DNA of 64,000 nt. It comes from Bacillus sp. E(2018) (GTDB taxonomy: Bacteria > Bacillota > Bacilli > Bacillales > Fictibacillaceae). Position numbers and translations under genes: made by a program. Where the stretch lies: contig NZ_SCOL01000002.1 in NCBI RefSeq assembly GCF_005503015.1, positions 434,001-498,000 on the forward strand, written 5' to 3'. Positions 53,954 to 63,240 of the stretch are shown here, piece by piece. The notes below the pieces were generated by a model. That model ran no database searches. It was given only the letters and a program-made list of their open reading frames with translations, and had not been told where the DNA came from. Numbering within the stretch: the stretch's first letter is position 1; the number at the start of each line of letters is the position of its first letter.

Positions 53954-56326
53954 TTATTGGTATAGTGAGTTGGACAATAAACGGAACAGATAATCCGTAT
54001 GATCACGGAATCCTGCTTCGAGTCCGATCAACGTTATATCTTTTTGCGCATCTTCTACAATAACGGACTGCCCAGCCGCTAGTTGATTGTTCTTCCAGTG
54101 GCCTGCAACAAAGAAGTCACCGTCGCCTAACGTTGCGACCGATTTAGAGTTTCCTAACTCTGTAAACCAGACTGGTCGATAAACAAATCCGAGATCCGCT
54201 TCTTTATAGCCTGCTGTTACTTCATCTTTTTCATAGTTTACTTTTACGATTCCGTTGCTGTTTGAGCCGCCAGTATTAACTTTCATCGTTGTTAATCCGA
54301 GCTGACTTGAAGCTTTAGCTCCACCTGCACCTACTGAAATGTATTTTCCACCGCTATCAATAAACGTTTGTACGTTGTTTTTAAAACTGTCATAAGCCTG
54401 CTTACTTCCGATCACGAACGGCTTATTCGCTTCTCTCACATTCTCGTATTGCAGCAATGCGTCCGTTCCTGCATATAAAAACGCATCGTATTGAGATAGA
54501 CCCTTCTCTGCAACTTCTTTTGGTGTCACTTCTGTAACCGAGAAACCGAGTCGTTCTAATGCGAGCTTTGTACCTGCATGACTTTGCGCTTTATTCATGC
54601 CACCATCTTTTAAAACAGCTACTTCAAGTGTTGAAAGCATTTCTTTCTGAGATGGCATTTTTGCTGATTGCAGCTTGATGCCTGACTCTTTCACAAGCTT
54701 CTTGTTTCTTGATGAGAGGTTTTCAATATAGAAATCACCTGCATTATCTTTATATACACGCTCACCTTTTTTCATAAGGTCGTTCACTAGTTTCACAGCT
54801 TGGACCGAACTGTTGGGAATTACGTATGGCCCTTTCCCTTGAATAGATCCGTCATATTCGGCCTCTTTAACAGGCTTTGTTTTCGCATTCACTTTTTCAT
54901 CTACTTCAATTGCTTCAAAGCCCCACAATTCTGGTAGACTCCAAGCTGAAATATCATACATCGCTGGCGTATCGTTCGTGATATCCTCGCCATCCCATAA
55001 CATCGTGTTTGCAAGACCTGCTTTCGCTTGGCTCATAGAAACGATATAGGTGCCAGCTGGGTATGTTTGTCCGTTAACTGAGAAAGGTTTAACGGCTTTT
55101 TCAACAGAGATATCATTTTTAATGAGATGGTTCACGGCTTTTTCAGTAACCGTTGGATCTTTTTCATCTACTGGCAGCACATAAGCATCTGGGAAAAATC
55201 CTTCCTCATGATACGGATGATCAAAATTGATGCCACGTTCAAAGATCTCAATTTGATCTGTAAGCATTCCTTGTTTGTTCTGAACAGCAAACTTCAATGC
55301 CCCCATCACAGCATCGTTTGCCCATCGTACACCATCCCAGTTGTTTGTCGGAGCTTCTAACGTGTAGCCGTACGCCCCATGGTACATCGCATACATCGGT
55401 GTAAAGATTGGCGGATAATCGTCCCAACCAGCGCTGTCATCACGCTGAGGGATATAAGTACCTGTCATATTTTTATAGAGATCTGTTTCATAGTTTGCTT
55501 TATTACCAACGATTTCAGCTTCCATCGCTTTTGCTTGATCTAACGCCCATTTAGAGAACAAATCATATTCATAGTTTGGGTTATGAGGAGGCGTACATGG
55601 CTCAATTAACCCAGGTTTTCCGTCGTCACTATTGATATAACCGTGAAGATCTAAGAAGACCATCGGATTCCACTCTGTGATCAGATCAACGGTTTGTTTT
55701 GTTTCCTCTTGCGAAAGTGTGATGAAGTCACGGTTCAGGTCGATACCGTTTCCGTTAAAACGAGTGCCGTCAACACGACCATCAGGATTCGCCACCACGT
55801 TAAAGATAAGTATGTTGCTGTCTAGAATCTCTTTTGTTTCTTCGTCATTATCATTAGCAAAACGATCGATCAGCTGAAGAACGGCATCAGAACCTATGTA
55901 TTCTGTTCCGTGGATTGATCCATTGATCATCACCGGCACTTTAAAGTCAGGATTTTCGGCGATCCAGTCTTGTGCTTTTTGAGGATTTCTGAACATTTCC
56001 TTTCGTAGTTTCTTATAATGTCCATACTTGCCTTTATCCCCGTTATTCGAGATCGTGACCACATACATCGGATACCCTTTAGATGAAACGCCTGTTTGTT
56101 CGAGGGTTACTCGTTTACTTTCTCTATCAATCTTCTTTAAGACCGAACCAATCTTTGAATACTTTACAAAATCATAATGTTCAGAGTTAAACGGACTTCC
56201 ATCAGCCTCTTCAAAACTATTAACATTCGTCCACTTTTTTTGAGGCGCTTCTGCTGTTACAGCAAAAGGCATCGATGTCAGCAAACTTAAACTCATCACA
56301 CCTGCTATCCAATGTTTTTTTAACAT
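53954..56326 (-). CDS. Secreted M14-family zinc carboxypeptidase
   Basis: 790 residues. Signal peptide about 1-25 (ending VTA). The M14 domain shows His139/Glu142 (SIHGTEY), NPDGR (180-184), IDLNRD, the third ligand His228 (LDLHGY) and a catalytic Glu in GYTLEAPT. The C-terminal ~350 residues (with YDAFLYAG and ISVGAGGAKASSQLGL) resemble a glutamine-amidotransferase-like fold. It probably trims peptides outside the cell. ATG at 56326 has AAGGGGAG. No convincing terminator. Confidence 0.9.
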   Translation of the reverse strand: MLKKHWIAGVMSLSLLTSMPFAVTAEAPQKKWTNVNSFEEADGSPFNSEHYDFVKYSKIGSVLKKIDRESKRVTLEQTGVSSKGYPMYVVTISNNGDKGKYGHYKKLRKEMFRNPQKAQDWIAENPDFKVPVMINGSIHGTEYIGSDAVLQLIDRFANDNDEETKEILDSNILIFNVVANPDGRVDGTRFNGNGIDLNRDFITLSQEETKQTVDLITEWNPMVFLDLHGYINSDDGKPGLIEPCTPPHNPNYEYDLFSKWALDQAKAMEAEIVGNKANYETDLYKNMTGTYIPQRDDSAGWDDYPPIFTPMYAMYHGAYGYTLEAPTNNWDGVRWANDAVMGALKFAVQNKQGMLTDQIEIFERGINFDHPYHEEGFFPDAYVLPVDEKDPTVTEKAVNHLIKNDISVEKAVKPFSVNGQTYPAGTYIVSMSQAKAGLANTMLWDGEDITNDTPAMYDISAWSLPELWGFEAIEVDEKVNAKTKPVKEAEYDGSIQGKGPYVIPNSSVQAVKLVNDLMKKGERVYKDNAGDFYIENLSSRNKKLVKESGIKLQSAKMPSQKEMLSTLEVAVLKDGGMNKAQSHAGTKLALERLGFSVTEVTPKEVAEKGLSQYDAFLYAGTDALLQYENVREANKPFVIGSKQAYDSFKNNVQTFIDSGGKYISVGAGGAKASSQLGLTTMKVNTGGSNSNGIVKVNYEKDEVTAGYKEADLGFVYRPVWFTELGNSKSVATLGDGDFFVAGHWKNNQLAAGQSVIVEDAQKDITLIGLEAGFRDHTDYLFRLLSNSLYQ

Positions 56327-56574
56327 GTTGTTTCTCCCCTTCCTCTGTCCAAAAACAAAATAATTATACCTATACATGAATATTTATTCAATCTATTTTT
56401 CAAGATTATATCACCAGAATTAATATTCAATAGACCACAGTTGATACCTTCGTTAAAAATGGAAAGAAACACAAATGAGTAAATATTCATAGTTCTTTAT
56501 TCTTATTAAAAGGGATTGATAAAAGTAAAACACGGATTAATGTTATAATTTGGATGAAAAAAGGGGGAGAGGGC

Positions 56575-57540
56575 ATGCACATTAGCGAGGTTTCAAGAAT
56601 AGCCATCGGCACACATTTAGGAGAAATGAATAAAGAAGATTCTCTTACCTATCAAGAATCAATTGAATTTGCGTTGCTAAATGGAATCAACTTTATTGAT
56701 ACTGCACTTAATTATCGCGGCATGCGTTCCGAGCGCGATGTTGGGAGTGTTTTAGCGAAACTCGTTCAAATCGAAAAACAGGTCGACAGAGAAGATATTT
56801 TCTTATCTACGAAAGCTGGTATCATACCAGGTGATATTGATGCTCAACTTCGTCCAGAGAATTATCTGCAGAAGGTTTTAGTAGAAAAAGGGATTCTACA
56901 GCGTTCTGATTTACAGATCATTGACCATCACAAACACGTTATGGAGCCTTCCTTTTATGAATTTGCACTGCAACAAAGTTTAAAGCATATGCATGTTGAT
57001 TACATAGACGTTCATTACATTCATAATCCTGAGGTCTCTTTGAGAGCTTTAGGTGAAGATATTTTTTATCAGAAACTCCAAAAATTGTTTTCGTTTTATG
57101 AACAGCAAGTTGAAAAAGGGTTGATCCGCTATTACGGTTTAGCGGTCTGGTCAGCTTTTACAGAGTCTCCCGGCACACCGGGTTACATCTCTCTAGACAA
57201 AGTAATGAATGTTGCCCACTCTGTTGCAGGAAACTCCCATCATTTTCGTTTTATTCAAACCCCATTCAATTATTCAAATCAGATCGCAGCAACAGGTCTT
57301 AACCAGCACGTAAATGGTAAATGGAGAACATTGCTTCAAGCTTCAGAAGAGTTAGGAATTCATGTCACAACAAGTGCTCCATTAGATTGCGGCAGACTTA
57401 CGAATCATCAGCACGCAGATGTAAAAGAGCTGATATCGTTTGTTTTAAAAACGCCGGGTATTTTGTCTACGATGATTGGTATGCGAAAGGTAGAAACGGT
57501 AAAAAAGAATTTAAAATGGCTTAACAAAGTTGGCTCGTAA
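56575..57540 (+). CDS. Aldo/keto reductase family protein
   Basis: 321 residues with the AKR barrel order: FIDTALNYRGMRSERDVG (Asp, Tyr), STKAG (Lys), DYIDVHYIHNPE (His) and a C-terminal GMRKVETVKKNLKWL. NAD(P)H-dependent carbonyl reduction is expected, substrate unknown. ATG at 56575 has AAGGGGGAG; the ATG at 56554 does not. A long hairpin overlaps its stop. Confidence 0.85.
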   Translation: MHISEVSRIAIGTHLGEMNKEDSLTYQESIEFALLNGINFIDTALNYRGMRSERDVGSVLAKLVQIEKQVDREDIFLSTKAGIIPGDIDAQLRPENYLQKVLVEKGILQRSDLQIIDHHKHVMEPSFYEFALQQSLKHMHVDYIDVHYIHNPEVSLRALGEDIFYQKLQKLFSFYEQQVEKGLIRYYGLAVWSAFTESPGTPGYISLDKVMNVAHSVAGNSHHFRFIQTPFNYSNQIAATGLNQHVNGKWRTLLQASEELGIHVTTSAPLDCGRLTNHQHADVKELISFVLKTPGILSTMIGMRKVETVKKNLKWLNKVGS

Positions 57541-57560
57541 TAACGAGTCAACTTTGTTAC
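57523..57560 (+). terminator. Hairpin over the aldo/keto reductase stop
   Basis: AACAAAGTTGGCTCGT...ACGAGTCAACTTTGTT, 16-base stem with one mismatch; weak T tract. Confidence 0.65.
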
Positions 57561-57653
57561 AAAATGGTGTAATACGCATTTGCTTAGTAAAAGGGTTCCA
57601 TCATAAAGAATCTTAGTTCCGCAGCTTACTTTATACGGTCAATTATTGTAATC

Positions 57654-58025
57654 CTACCAGTGTACTTGAAACTTATTACCATTCAAATCATAAAAGTGAA
57701 AAAATGCATGACCATTATCTTCTTTAATTTCATCAACCTTCACTTGATGGTCAATTAAGTGTTGATGAAATTTAGATAAATCAGGACTCGTAAAGCCTAT
57801 GCTAAATTCTTGTTCATTGTCGATTGTAAAATGTGCAAATGTTTCATCTTCGGTGGGAACTAAGATAAGTAAGAAAGGTCCATCATTTACTTTGATAATG
57901 GCCCGTTCCTCTGTATGATTTAATAACTGGAGCCCTAATACATCTCTATACCAATGTGCTGATCGTTCTAATTCTTTTACAGGAATTCTTATATAATGTA
58001 CTTGTTCAATAAATGATTTACTCAT
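57654..58025 (-). CDS. VOC-superfamily (glyoxalase-like) protein
   Basis: 123 residues with a single vicinal-oxygen-chelate unit: VHYIRIPVKELERSAHWYRDVLGLQLL near the start and FYDLNGNKFQVHW at the end. Dioxygenase, glyoxalase or resistance functions cannot be told apart. AAGGAG precedes the ATG. Confidence 0.85.
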   Translation of the reverse strand: MSKSFIEQVHYIRIPVKELERSAHWYRDVLGLQLLNHTEERAIIKVNDGPFLLILVPTEDETFAHFTIDNEQEFSIGFTSPDLSKFHQHLIDHQVKVDEIKEDNGHAFFHFYDLNGNKFQVHW

Positions 58026-58200
58026 ACCCTTCTCTCCTTGCTTTGTTTTTTCTATATACCTCTTTCTTCCAAATTTTGAATTAACCTGCCACTTCGTTTA
58101 ATTTCATAAAAATCCCAATCAGATCGAACTACCTTTTAAAAAGCATTTTAAAAGCTTCTGGAAAAACTTTTATATTTTTTTTAATCATTTTGACTTGTAA

Positions 58201-58277
58201 ATGAAACCGTTTTATTTTACAATCACTAATGCAAACGATTGCACCAACATGCATATACAAATTTGTAAGCGATTCAA
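58201..58277. promoter_or_regulatory. Three cre / LacI-type operator-like sites ahead of malP
   Basis: ATGCAAACGATTGCA at 58229-58243 matches the consensus WTGNAANCGNWWNCA fully. TTGTAAGCGATTCAA (58263-58277) has one mismatch, and ATGAAACCGTTTTAT (58201-58215) has two. CcpA or a LacI-family maltose regulator could bind; none is encoded in the window. Confidence 0.65.
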
Positions 58278-58349
58278 CTTTTTTTCGCAATCTATTGAAT
58301 GCGATTTCAAAAAGACAACGAAAGATATATACTTAAGGAGGAAATCGTT

Positions 58350-60011
58350 TTGAAACAACGTGGAAAACTCATTTCATTTGATTTCTGGCAAAAGCTAGGT
58401 AAAGCGCTTCTTGTAGTAGTAGCGGTAATGCCAGCTGCCGGTTTGATGATATCACTAGGTAAAGTTATAGCTATGTTCGGTGGCGACATGACATTAGTGC
58501 AAACGATTGCTCGTGTTATGGAAGACATCGGATGGGCGATCATAACAAATCTGCACATCCTATTTGCGGTAGCAATCGGGGGATCTTGGGCGAAGGAACG
58601 TGCGGGTGGTGCATTCGCAGCCGTAATCGCGTTCATCTTGATCAACCGTATTACAGGAGCAATCTTCGGCGTGAACAGCGCGATGATGCTTGAAGAAGGC
58701 GCAAAAGTAAAATCACTTTTTGGCAGCGAACTCGTTGTTGGCGATTATTTCACATCCATTCTAGGTGCTCCTGCTCTAAACATGGGAGTGTTCGTCGGAA
58801 TCATTTCCGGTTTCCTAGGTGCTGTTTTATTTAACAAGTACTACAACTACAACAAGCTTCCAAATGCATTAGCATTCTTTAACGGAAAACGTTTTGTACC
58901 ATTCGCTGTTATTTTATGGTCAGTGGTTACAGCTTTACTTCTAGCATTAATTTGGCCGTTTATCCAATCTCTACTTAACGATTTTGGTAAATGGATCGCA
59001 ACATCTCGTAACACGGCTCCAGTTATCGCACCTTTCGTGTTCGGTACTCTAGAGCGTTTATTGTTACCATTTGGTCTTCACCATATGTTAACGGTGCCGA
59101 TCAACTATACGGAGCTCGGTGGAACGTATCAAATCATGACGGGTTCAGGAGCAGGATCTTCTGTAGCAGGACAAGATCCACTATGGTTGGCTTGGATCAA
59201 CGACCTTAACAACTTCTTAGCTGCTGGAGATACAAAAGCGTATCAAGCACTATTAAATGATGTAGTACCTGCTCGTTTCAAAATGGGACAAGTTGTTCTT
59301 TCAACGGCATCTCTTGTAGCGATCGCACTTGCGATGTACATGAACGTTGATAAAGACAAGCGTAAAAAGTACAAGTCTATGTTCTTATCTGCAGCACTAG
59401 CTGTATTCTTAACAGGTGTAACTGAGCCGATCGAATTCATGTTCATGTTTGCTGCTCCACTTCTTTATGTTGTGTATGCAATCACGACTGGACTTGCTTT
59501 CGCAGTAGCGGATCTTATCCACGTTCGTGTTCATGCATTTGGTTTTATAGAATTATTAACTCGTACACCATTGCTTGTAAAAGCAGGATTAACACGTGAC
59601 TTAATCAACTTTGCTGTAACATGTATCGTATTCTTTGGATTAAACTTCTCGATCTTCTACGTATTGATCAAAAAGTTCAACCTGCCTACTCCAGGTCGTG
59701 CAGGTAACTATATCGAAACAACAGAAAATGATGCTGCACCAGCTAAAAACGAAGCTGCAACTGGATCAGACAATTCTCAAGCTTCAGCGATCATCGGACT
59801 TTTAGGTGGAGCTGACAACATTGAAGACGTTGACGCATGTATGACTCGCCTTCGTGTAACGGTTAAGGATGCAACTGGCGTCGGCACAGAAAAAGAGTGG
59901 AAAGAAAACGGAGCACTTGGTCTGATCATCAAGGATAAAGGTGTTCAAGCGATTTACGGACCAAAAGCTGATGTTTTAAAGTCTGACATTCAAGATCGTT
60001 TGGGGATGTAA
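58350..60011 (+). CDS. malP: PTS maltose/alpha-glucoside transporter IICB
   Basis: 553 residues. IIC membrane domain about 1-435 (LGKALLVVVAVMPAAGLMIS at the start; VTEPIEFMFMFAAP near its end), a linker rich in Ala/Asn, and IIB about 465-553 with phosphorylated Cys497 (VDACMTRLRV). No IIA. It imports and phosphorylates the sugar; relatives carry maltose or other alpha-glucosides. Start is TTG at 58350, eight bases after AAGGAGG; the ATG at 58299 has no site. mapP starts four bases after its stop. Confidence 0.9.
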   Translation: MKQRGKLISFDFWQKLGKALLVVVAVMPAAGLMISLGKVIAMFGGDMTLVQTIARVMEDIGWAIITNLHILFAVAIGGSWAKERAGGAFAAVIAFILINRITGAIFGVNSAMMLEEGAKVKSLFGSELVVGDYFTSILGAPALNMGVFVGIISGFLGAVLFNKYYNYNKLPNALAFFNGKRFVPFAVILWSVVTALLLALIWPFIQSLLNDFGKWIATSRNTAPVIAPFVFGTLERLLLPFGLHHMLTVPINYTELGGTYQIMTGSGAGSSVAGQDPLWLAWINDLNNFLAAGDTKAYQALLNDVVPARFKMGQVVLSTASLVAIALAMYMNVDKDKRKKYKSMFLSAALAVFLTGVTEPIEFMFMFAAPLLYVVYAITTGLAFAVADLIHVRVHAFGFIELLTRTPLLVKAGLTRDLINFAVTCIVFFGLNFSIFYVLIKKFNLPTPGRAGNYIETTENDAAPAKNEAATGSDNSQASAIIGLLGGADNIEDVDACMTRLRVTVKDATGVGTEKEWKENGALGLIIKDKGVQAIYGPKADVLKSDIQDRLGM

Positions 60012-60014
60012 TTC

Positions 60015-60806
60015 ATGAAGCTATTAACGTTAAACGTTCATGCTTGGCAAGAAGAGAACCAGATGGAAAAATTAGAGATGCTTGCTCGCGATATCGCGAG
60101 CGAGCGTTATGATGTTATCGCGCTACAAGAGGTCATGCAGTCGATCGACGCTTCTCTTGTTAAAGACAACATCAAAAAAGATAATTATGCCCTTGTTCTT
60201 TTAGAGCTATTGAAGAAACTTGGCGTTGAAGATTATAACTTTGTATGGGACATGGCCCACTTTGGTTATGTGACTTACGAAGAGGGATTGGCGATCATCA
60301 GCCGCCACCCAATTACGTCTCATGAAAGCTTTTTTGTTTCTGATCTACAAGATATGAACAACTGGAAAACACGCAAAATCGTAAAAGCAACCATCTCTTA
60401 TGAAGGCCAAGATATTCAATTCTTCTCCGGGCACTTCGGCTGGTGGGAAGATGACATCGAACCCTTTAAAGGTCAGTTCGATCGTTTGATGCAGTACATC
60501 CCTGAAGAAGGTCTTTCTTTTATCATGGGTGACTTAAACAACGATGCGAACGTTTGTGGCGAAGGCTTTGATTATGTAAAAGAAAAAGGCCTTTACGACA
60601 CATACGAACTGGCTGCAGATAAAGATGATGGCTTAACGATCATCGGTTCCATTGCAGGATGGGACGATAACGAAGCTGGACGCAGGATCGATTATATCTT
60701 AAGCAGCAAGCCTGTTGACGTGCTTCAATCATCCGTGCGTTTTAACGGCAAAGAAACACCGGTGGTCTCCGATCATGCAGGTGTTGCAGTTACGGTTAAG
60801 TTATAA
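60015..60806 (+). CDS. mapP: Maltose 6'-phosphate phosphatase, EEP fold
   Basis: 263 residues of the endonuclease/exonuclease/phosphatase superfamily: LNVHAW, LQEVM (Glu), SGHFGWWEDD, MGDLNND, RRIDYIL and SDHAGV. Placement directly after the PTS gene matches Enterococcus faecalis MapP, which dephosphorylates maltose 6'-P to maltose inside the cell. Function is thus inferred from fold plus context. It starts three bases after the malP stop. Confidence 0.85.
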   Translation: MKLLTLNVHAWQEENQMEKLEMLARDIASERYDVIALQEVMQSIDASLVKDNIKKDNYALVLLELLKKLGVEDYNFVWDMAHFGYVTYEEGLAIISRHPITSHESFFVSDLQDMNNWKTRKIVKATISYEGQDIQFFSGHFGWWEDDIEPFKGQFDRLMQYIPEEGLSFIMGDLNNDANVCGEGFDYVKEKGLYDTYELAADKDDGLTIIGSIAGWDDNEAGRRIDYILSSKPVDVLQSSVRFNGKETPVVSDHAGVAVTVKL

Positions 60807-60828
60807 GCTTTGTTGCTCTCTTGAAAGT

Positions 60829-60957
60829 GTTGATTTCCGTTTCAGGTGCTTCGCTTTCCGCGGGGCAGGCGGTGAGCCCCTTGCCGCTTTGCGCCATTAA
60901 GGGTCTCACCTGACCGCTTGTCCCGCAGGAGTCTCGCACCTTGCACTCCAATCAACT
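60829..60957 (+). repeat. Palindromic intergenic element inside the maltose gene group
   Basis: 129-base copy (GTTGATT...AATCAACT) between mapP and malL. If the genes form one operon, this hairpin is part of the mRNA. Confidence 0.85.
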
Positions 60958-61098
60958 TTTTCAGTGAAGCATAAACAATAAACCGATCAGTAAGCAGCCT
61001 TATTTTATAAAGAAAATAAAGAAATCAAACAAACCATGGGGAGCCGTTTTGCGGTATCCCCTGGCGTGTTGTTAAAGAGAAAACATGGAGGTAACATT

Positions 61099-62763
61099 AT
61101 GGAAAAAGTTTGGTGGAAAGAAGCCGTTGGCTATCAAATTTACCCTCGCAGCTTCCAAGATTCTAATGGAGACGGAATCGGCGATCTAAAAGGGATCATT
61201 CAACGCTTAGATTATATTAAAGACCTTGGCATCGACGTGATCTGGATCTGCCCGATGTACAAGTCGCCAAATGATGATAACGGATATGACATTTCCGATT
61301 ATCAAGATATCATGGACGACTTTGGAACGATGGAAGACTTTGATCTCCTGATGGAGGAAGTTCATAAGCGTGATATGAAGCTGATCATCGACCTTGTTCT
61401 TAACCATACGAGTGACGAGCACCAATGGTTCATCGAGTCTCGTTCATCTAAAGAAAATCCGAAGCGCGACTGGTACATTTGGAGAGACGGTAAAGACGGT
61501 AAAGAGCCAAACAACTGGGAAAGCATTTTCTCCGGATCGGCATGGCAATATGATGAAAAGACAGATCAATATTACCTCCATGTTTTCTCAACCAAACAAC
61601 CAGATGTGAACTGGGAAAACCCTGAAGTGCGTGAAGCTCTTTATGATACGGTCAACTGGTGGTTAGATAAAGGAATCGACGGTTTCCGTATCGATGCAAT
61701 CAGTCATATTAAAAAGCGTGATGGCTTCCCTGACATGCCGAACCCGAAGAACGAAAAATATGTGTCTTCATTCGACATGCACATGAATCAAAAAGGCATT
61801 CATACGTTTTTACAAGAGTTCAAAGACCGCACATACGCAAACTATGATGTAATGACGGTTGGTGAAGCAAACGGCGTTAAGATTGACGAAGCAGATCTTT
61901 GGGTAGGTAAAGAAAACGGAAAGATGGACATGATCTTCCAATTTGAACACCTTGGCCTTTGGGATGCAGAAACCAATCCAGAAGTGGATATCGTTGAACT
62001 GAAAAAAGTATTAACACGCTGGCAGAAAGGTCTTGAAAAAGAAGGCTGGAACGCACTGTTTATCGAAAATCATGACAAACCTCGTGTTGTTTCTACTTGG
62101 GGCAATGATGATGAGTTTTGGTATGAAAGTGCAACAAGCTTCGGCGCGATGTATTTCTTGATGCAAGGAACACCGTTCATCTACCAAGGACAAGAGATCG
62201 GAATGACGAACGTACAGTTTGACTCGATCGAAGACTATGATGATGTCGCTGACAAAAATCGTTACCGCATCAAGCGCGAAGAAGGCGTATCGCATGAAGA
62301 TATCATGTCTGTGATCTGGGCATCGTCTCGTGACAACAGCCGTACTCCAATGCAGTGGAATAGCGGTGAAAATGCTGGATTTACAACCGGAACGCCTTGG
62401 ATGAAAGTAAATCCAAATTTTGCAGAAATCAACGTCGAGAAACAAGAACAAGACGAGCATTCGATCTTAAGCTTTTATAAGAAAATGATCGCATTAAAGA
62501 AAAAGAACGAAGTCTTCACGTACGGTGTGTATGATCTGATCCTTGAAGAAGATGAACAGATCTATGCGTACACACGTACACTTGGAGAGGAAAAGATCGT
62601 TGTGATCACGAACCTTTCTAAGGCTGAAGCGAAGTTTGAATCTGAATTAAATCTGAACGCTAATGAATTGTTGTTAGCAAACAAAGAAGTTGTACCTCAT
62701 GACGATGTGACAAGCGTAACTTTACGACCTTATGAAGCGCGTGTATATCGCGTGAAAGCTTAA
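61099..62763 (+). CDS. malL: GH13 alpha-glucosidase
   Basis: 554 residues. Catalytic residues: nucleophile Asp199 (GFRIDAISHI), acid Glu256 (VGEANG), and FIENHDKPR for the third Asp. Overall close to oligo-1,6-glucosidases, but residue 200 is Ala, where known 1,6-specific enzymes have Val and 1,4-specific maltases have Ala or Thr. Maltose cleavage fits the preceding mapP. ATG at 61099 has GGAGGT six bases upstream. Confidence 0.93.
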   Translation: MEKVWWKEAVGYQIYPRSFQDSNGDGIGDLKGIIQRLDYIKDLGIDVIWICPMYKSPNDDNGYDISDYQDIMDDFGTMEDFDLLMEEVHKRDMKLIIDLVLNHTSDEHQWFIESRSSKENPKRDWYIWRDGKDGKEPNNWESIFSGSAWQYDEKTDQYYLHVFSTKQPDVNWENPEVREALYDTVNWWLDKGIDGFRIDAISHIKKRDGFPDMPNPKNEKYVSSFDMHMNQKGIHTFLQEFKDRTYANYDVMTVGEANGVKIDEADLWVGKENGKMDMIFQFEHLGLWDAETNPEVDIVELKKVLTRWQKGLEKEGWNALFIENHDKPRVVSTWGNDDEFWYESATSFGAMYFLMQGTPFIYQGQEIGMTNVQFDSIEDYDDVADKNRYRIKREEGVSHEDIMSVIWASSRDNSRTPMQWNSGENAGFTTGTPWMKVNPNFAEINVEKQEQDEHSILSFYKKMIALKKKNEVFTYGVYDLILEEDEQIYAYTRTLGEEKIVVITNLSKAEAKFESELNLNANELLLANKEVVPHDDVTSVTLRPYEARVYRVKA

Positions 62764-62768
62764 CAAAC

Positions 62769-62808
62769 AAAAGCGTGCTGTCCGATTAGGGAGAGCACGC
62801 TTTTTTAA
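62769..62808. terminator. Bidirectional terminator after malL
   Basis: AAAGCGTGCT...AGCACGCTTT with TTTTT; shared with the convergent gene at 62805. Confidence 0.9.
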
Positions 62809-63122
62809 TGTGGTAATCTTTTTTCAAACCGAATAAAGGAATACAGTCGCAGAAGTACAATCAATGTACCCACGATCGTTAAAACAGGCGATAAATTCGT
62901 GAATAACGGTAGCCACGCTAAAATAAAGGCAACAAGCGCTGTTAAATTTCCTGAAAATCCATTGATCGGTTGAGTTCCTACAAGTCCTGCCCCTCTTAAG
63001 GAATTTTCATAACACGATCTATGATACGGTCGCAACTTAAAAAAGGCCCATACCGTACGCAGCTCATCCCTCTCCTTTATCGGCATCAAACAGCTATCAC
63101 AGTTTAGTTCTTTTTTCATCAT
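62805..63122 (-). CDS. Small membrane protein with zinc-finger-like N-terminus
   Basis: 105 residues. Cys8-X2-Cys11 and His34-X2-Cys37 form a possible zinc site; two hydrophobic segments follow at about 57-73 and 77-95. No family is recognised. GGAG precedes tandem ATGs. Convergent with malL. Confidence 0.65.
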   Translation of the reverse strand: MMKKELNCDSCLMPIKERDELRTVWAFFKLRPYHRSCYENSLRGAGLVGTQPINGFSGNLTALVAFILAWLPLFTNLSPVLTIVGTLIVLLRLYSFIRFEKRLPH

Positions 63123-63240
63123 TTCTTCTCCTTCAGCAGCAAATCACTTTCCTCTATTCTACCAATTCTTCAATCAATCCTATAGCGTTTTAAAGGATAT
63201 TTTGTGTGATTAGAAGAATTTTAAAATGAGGAGTGATGCT

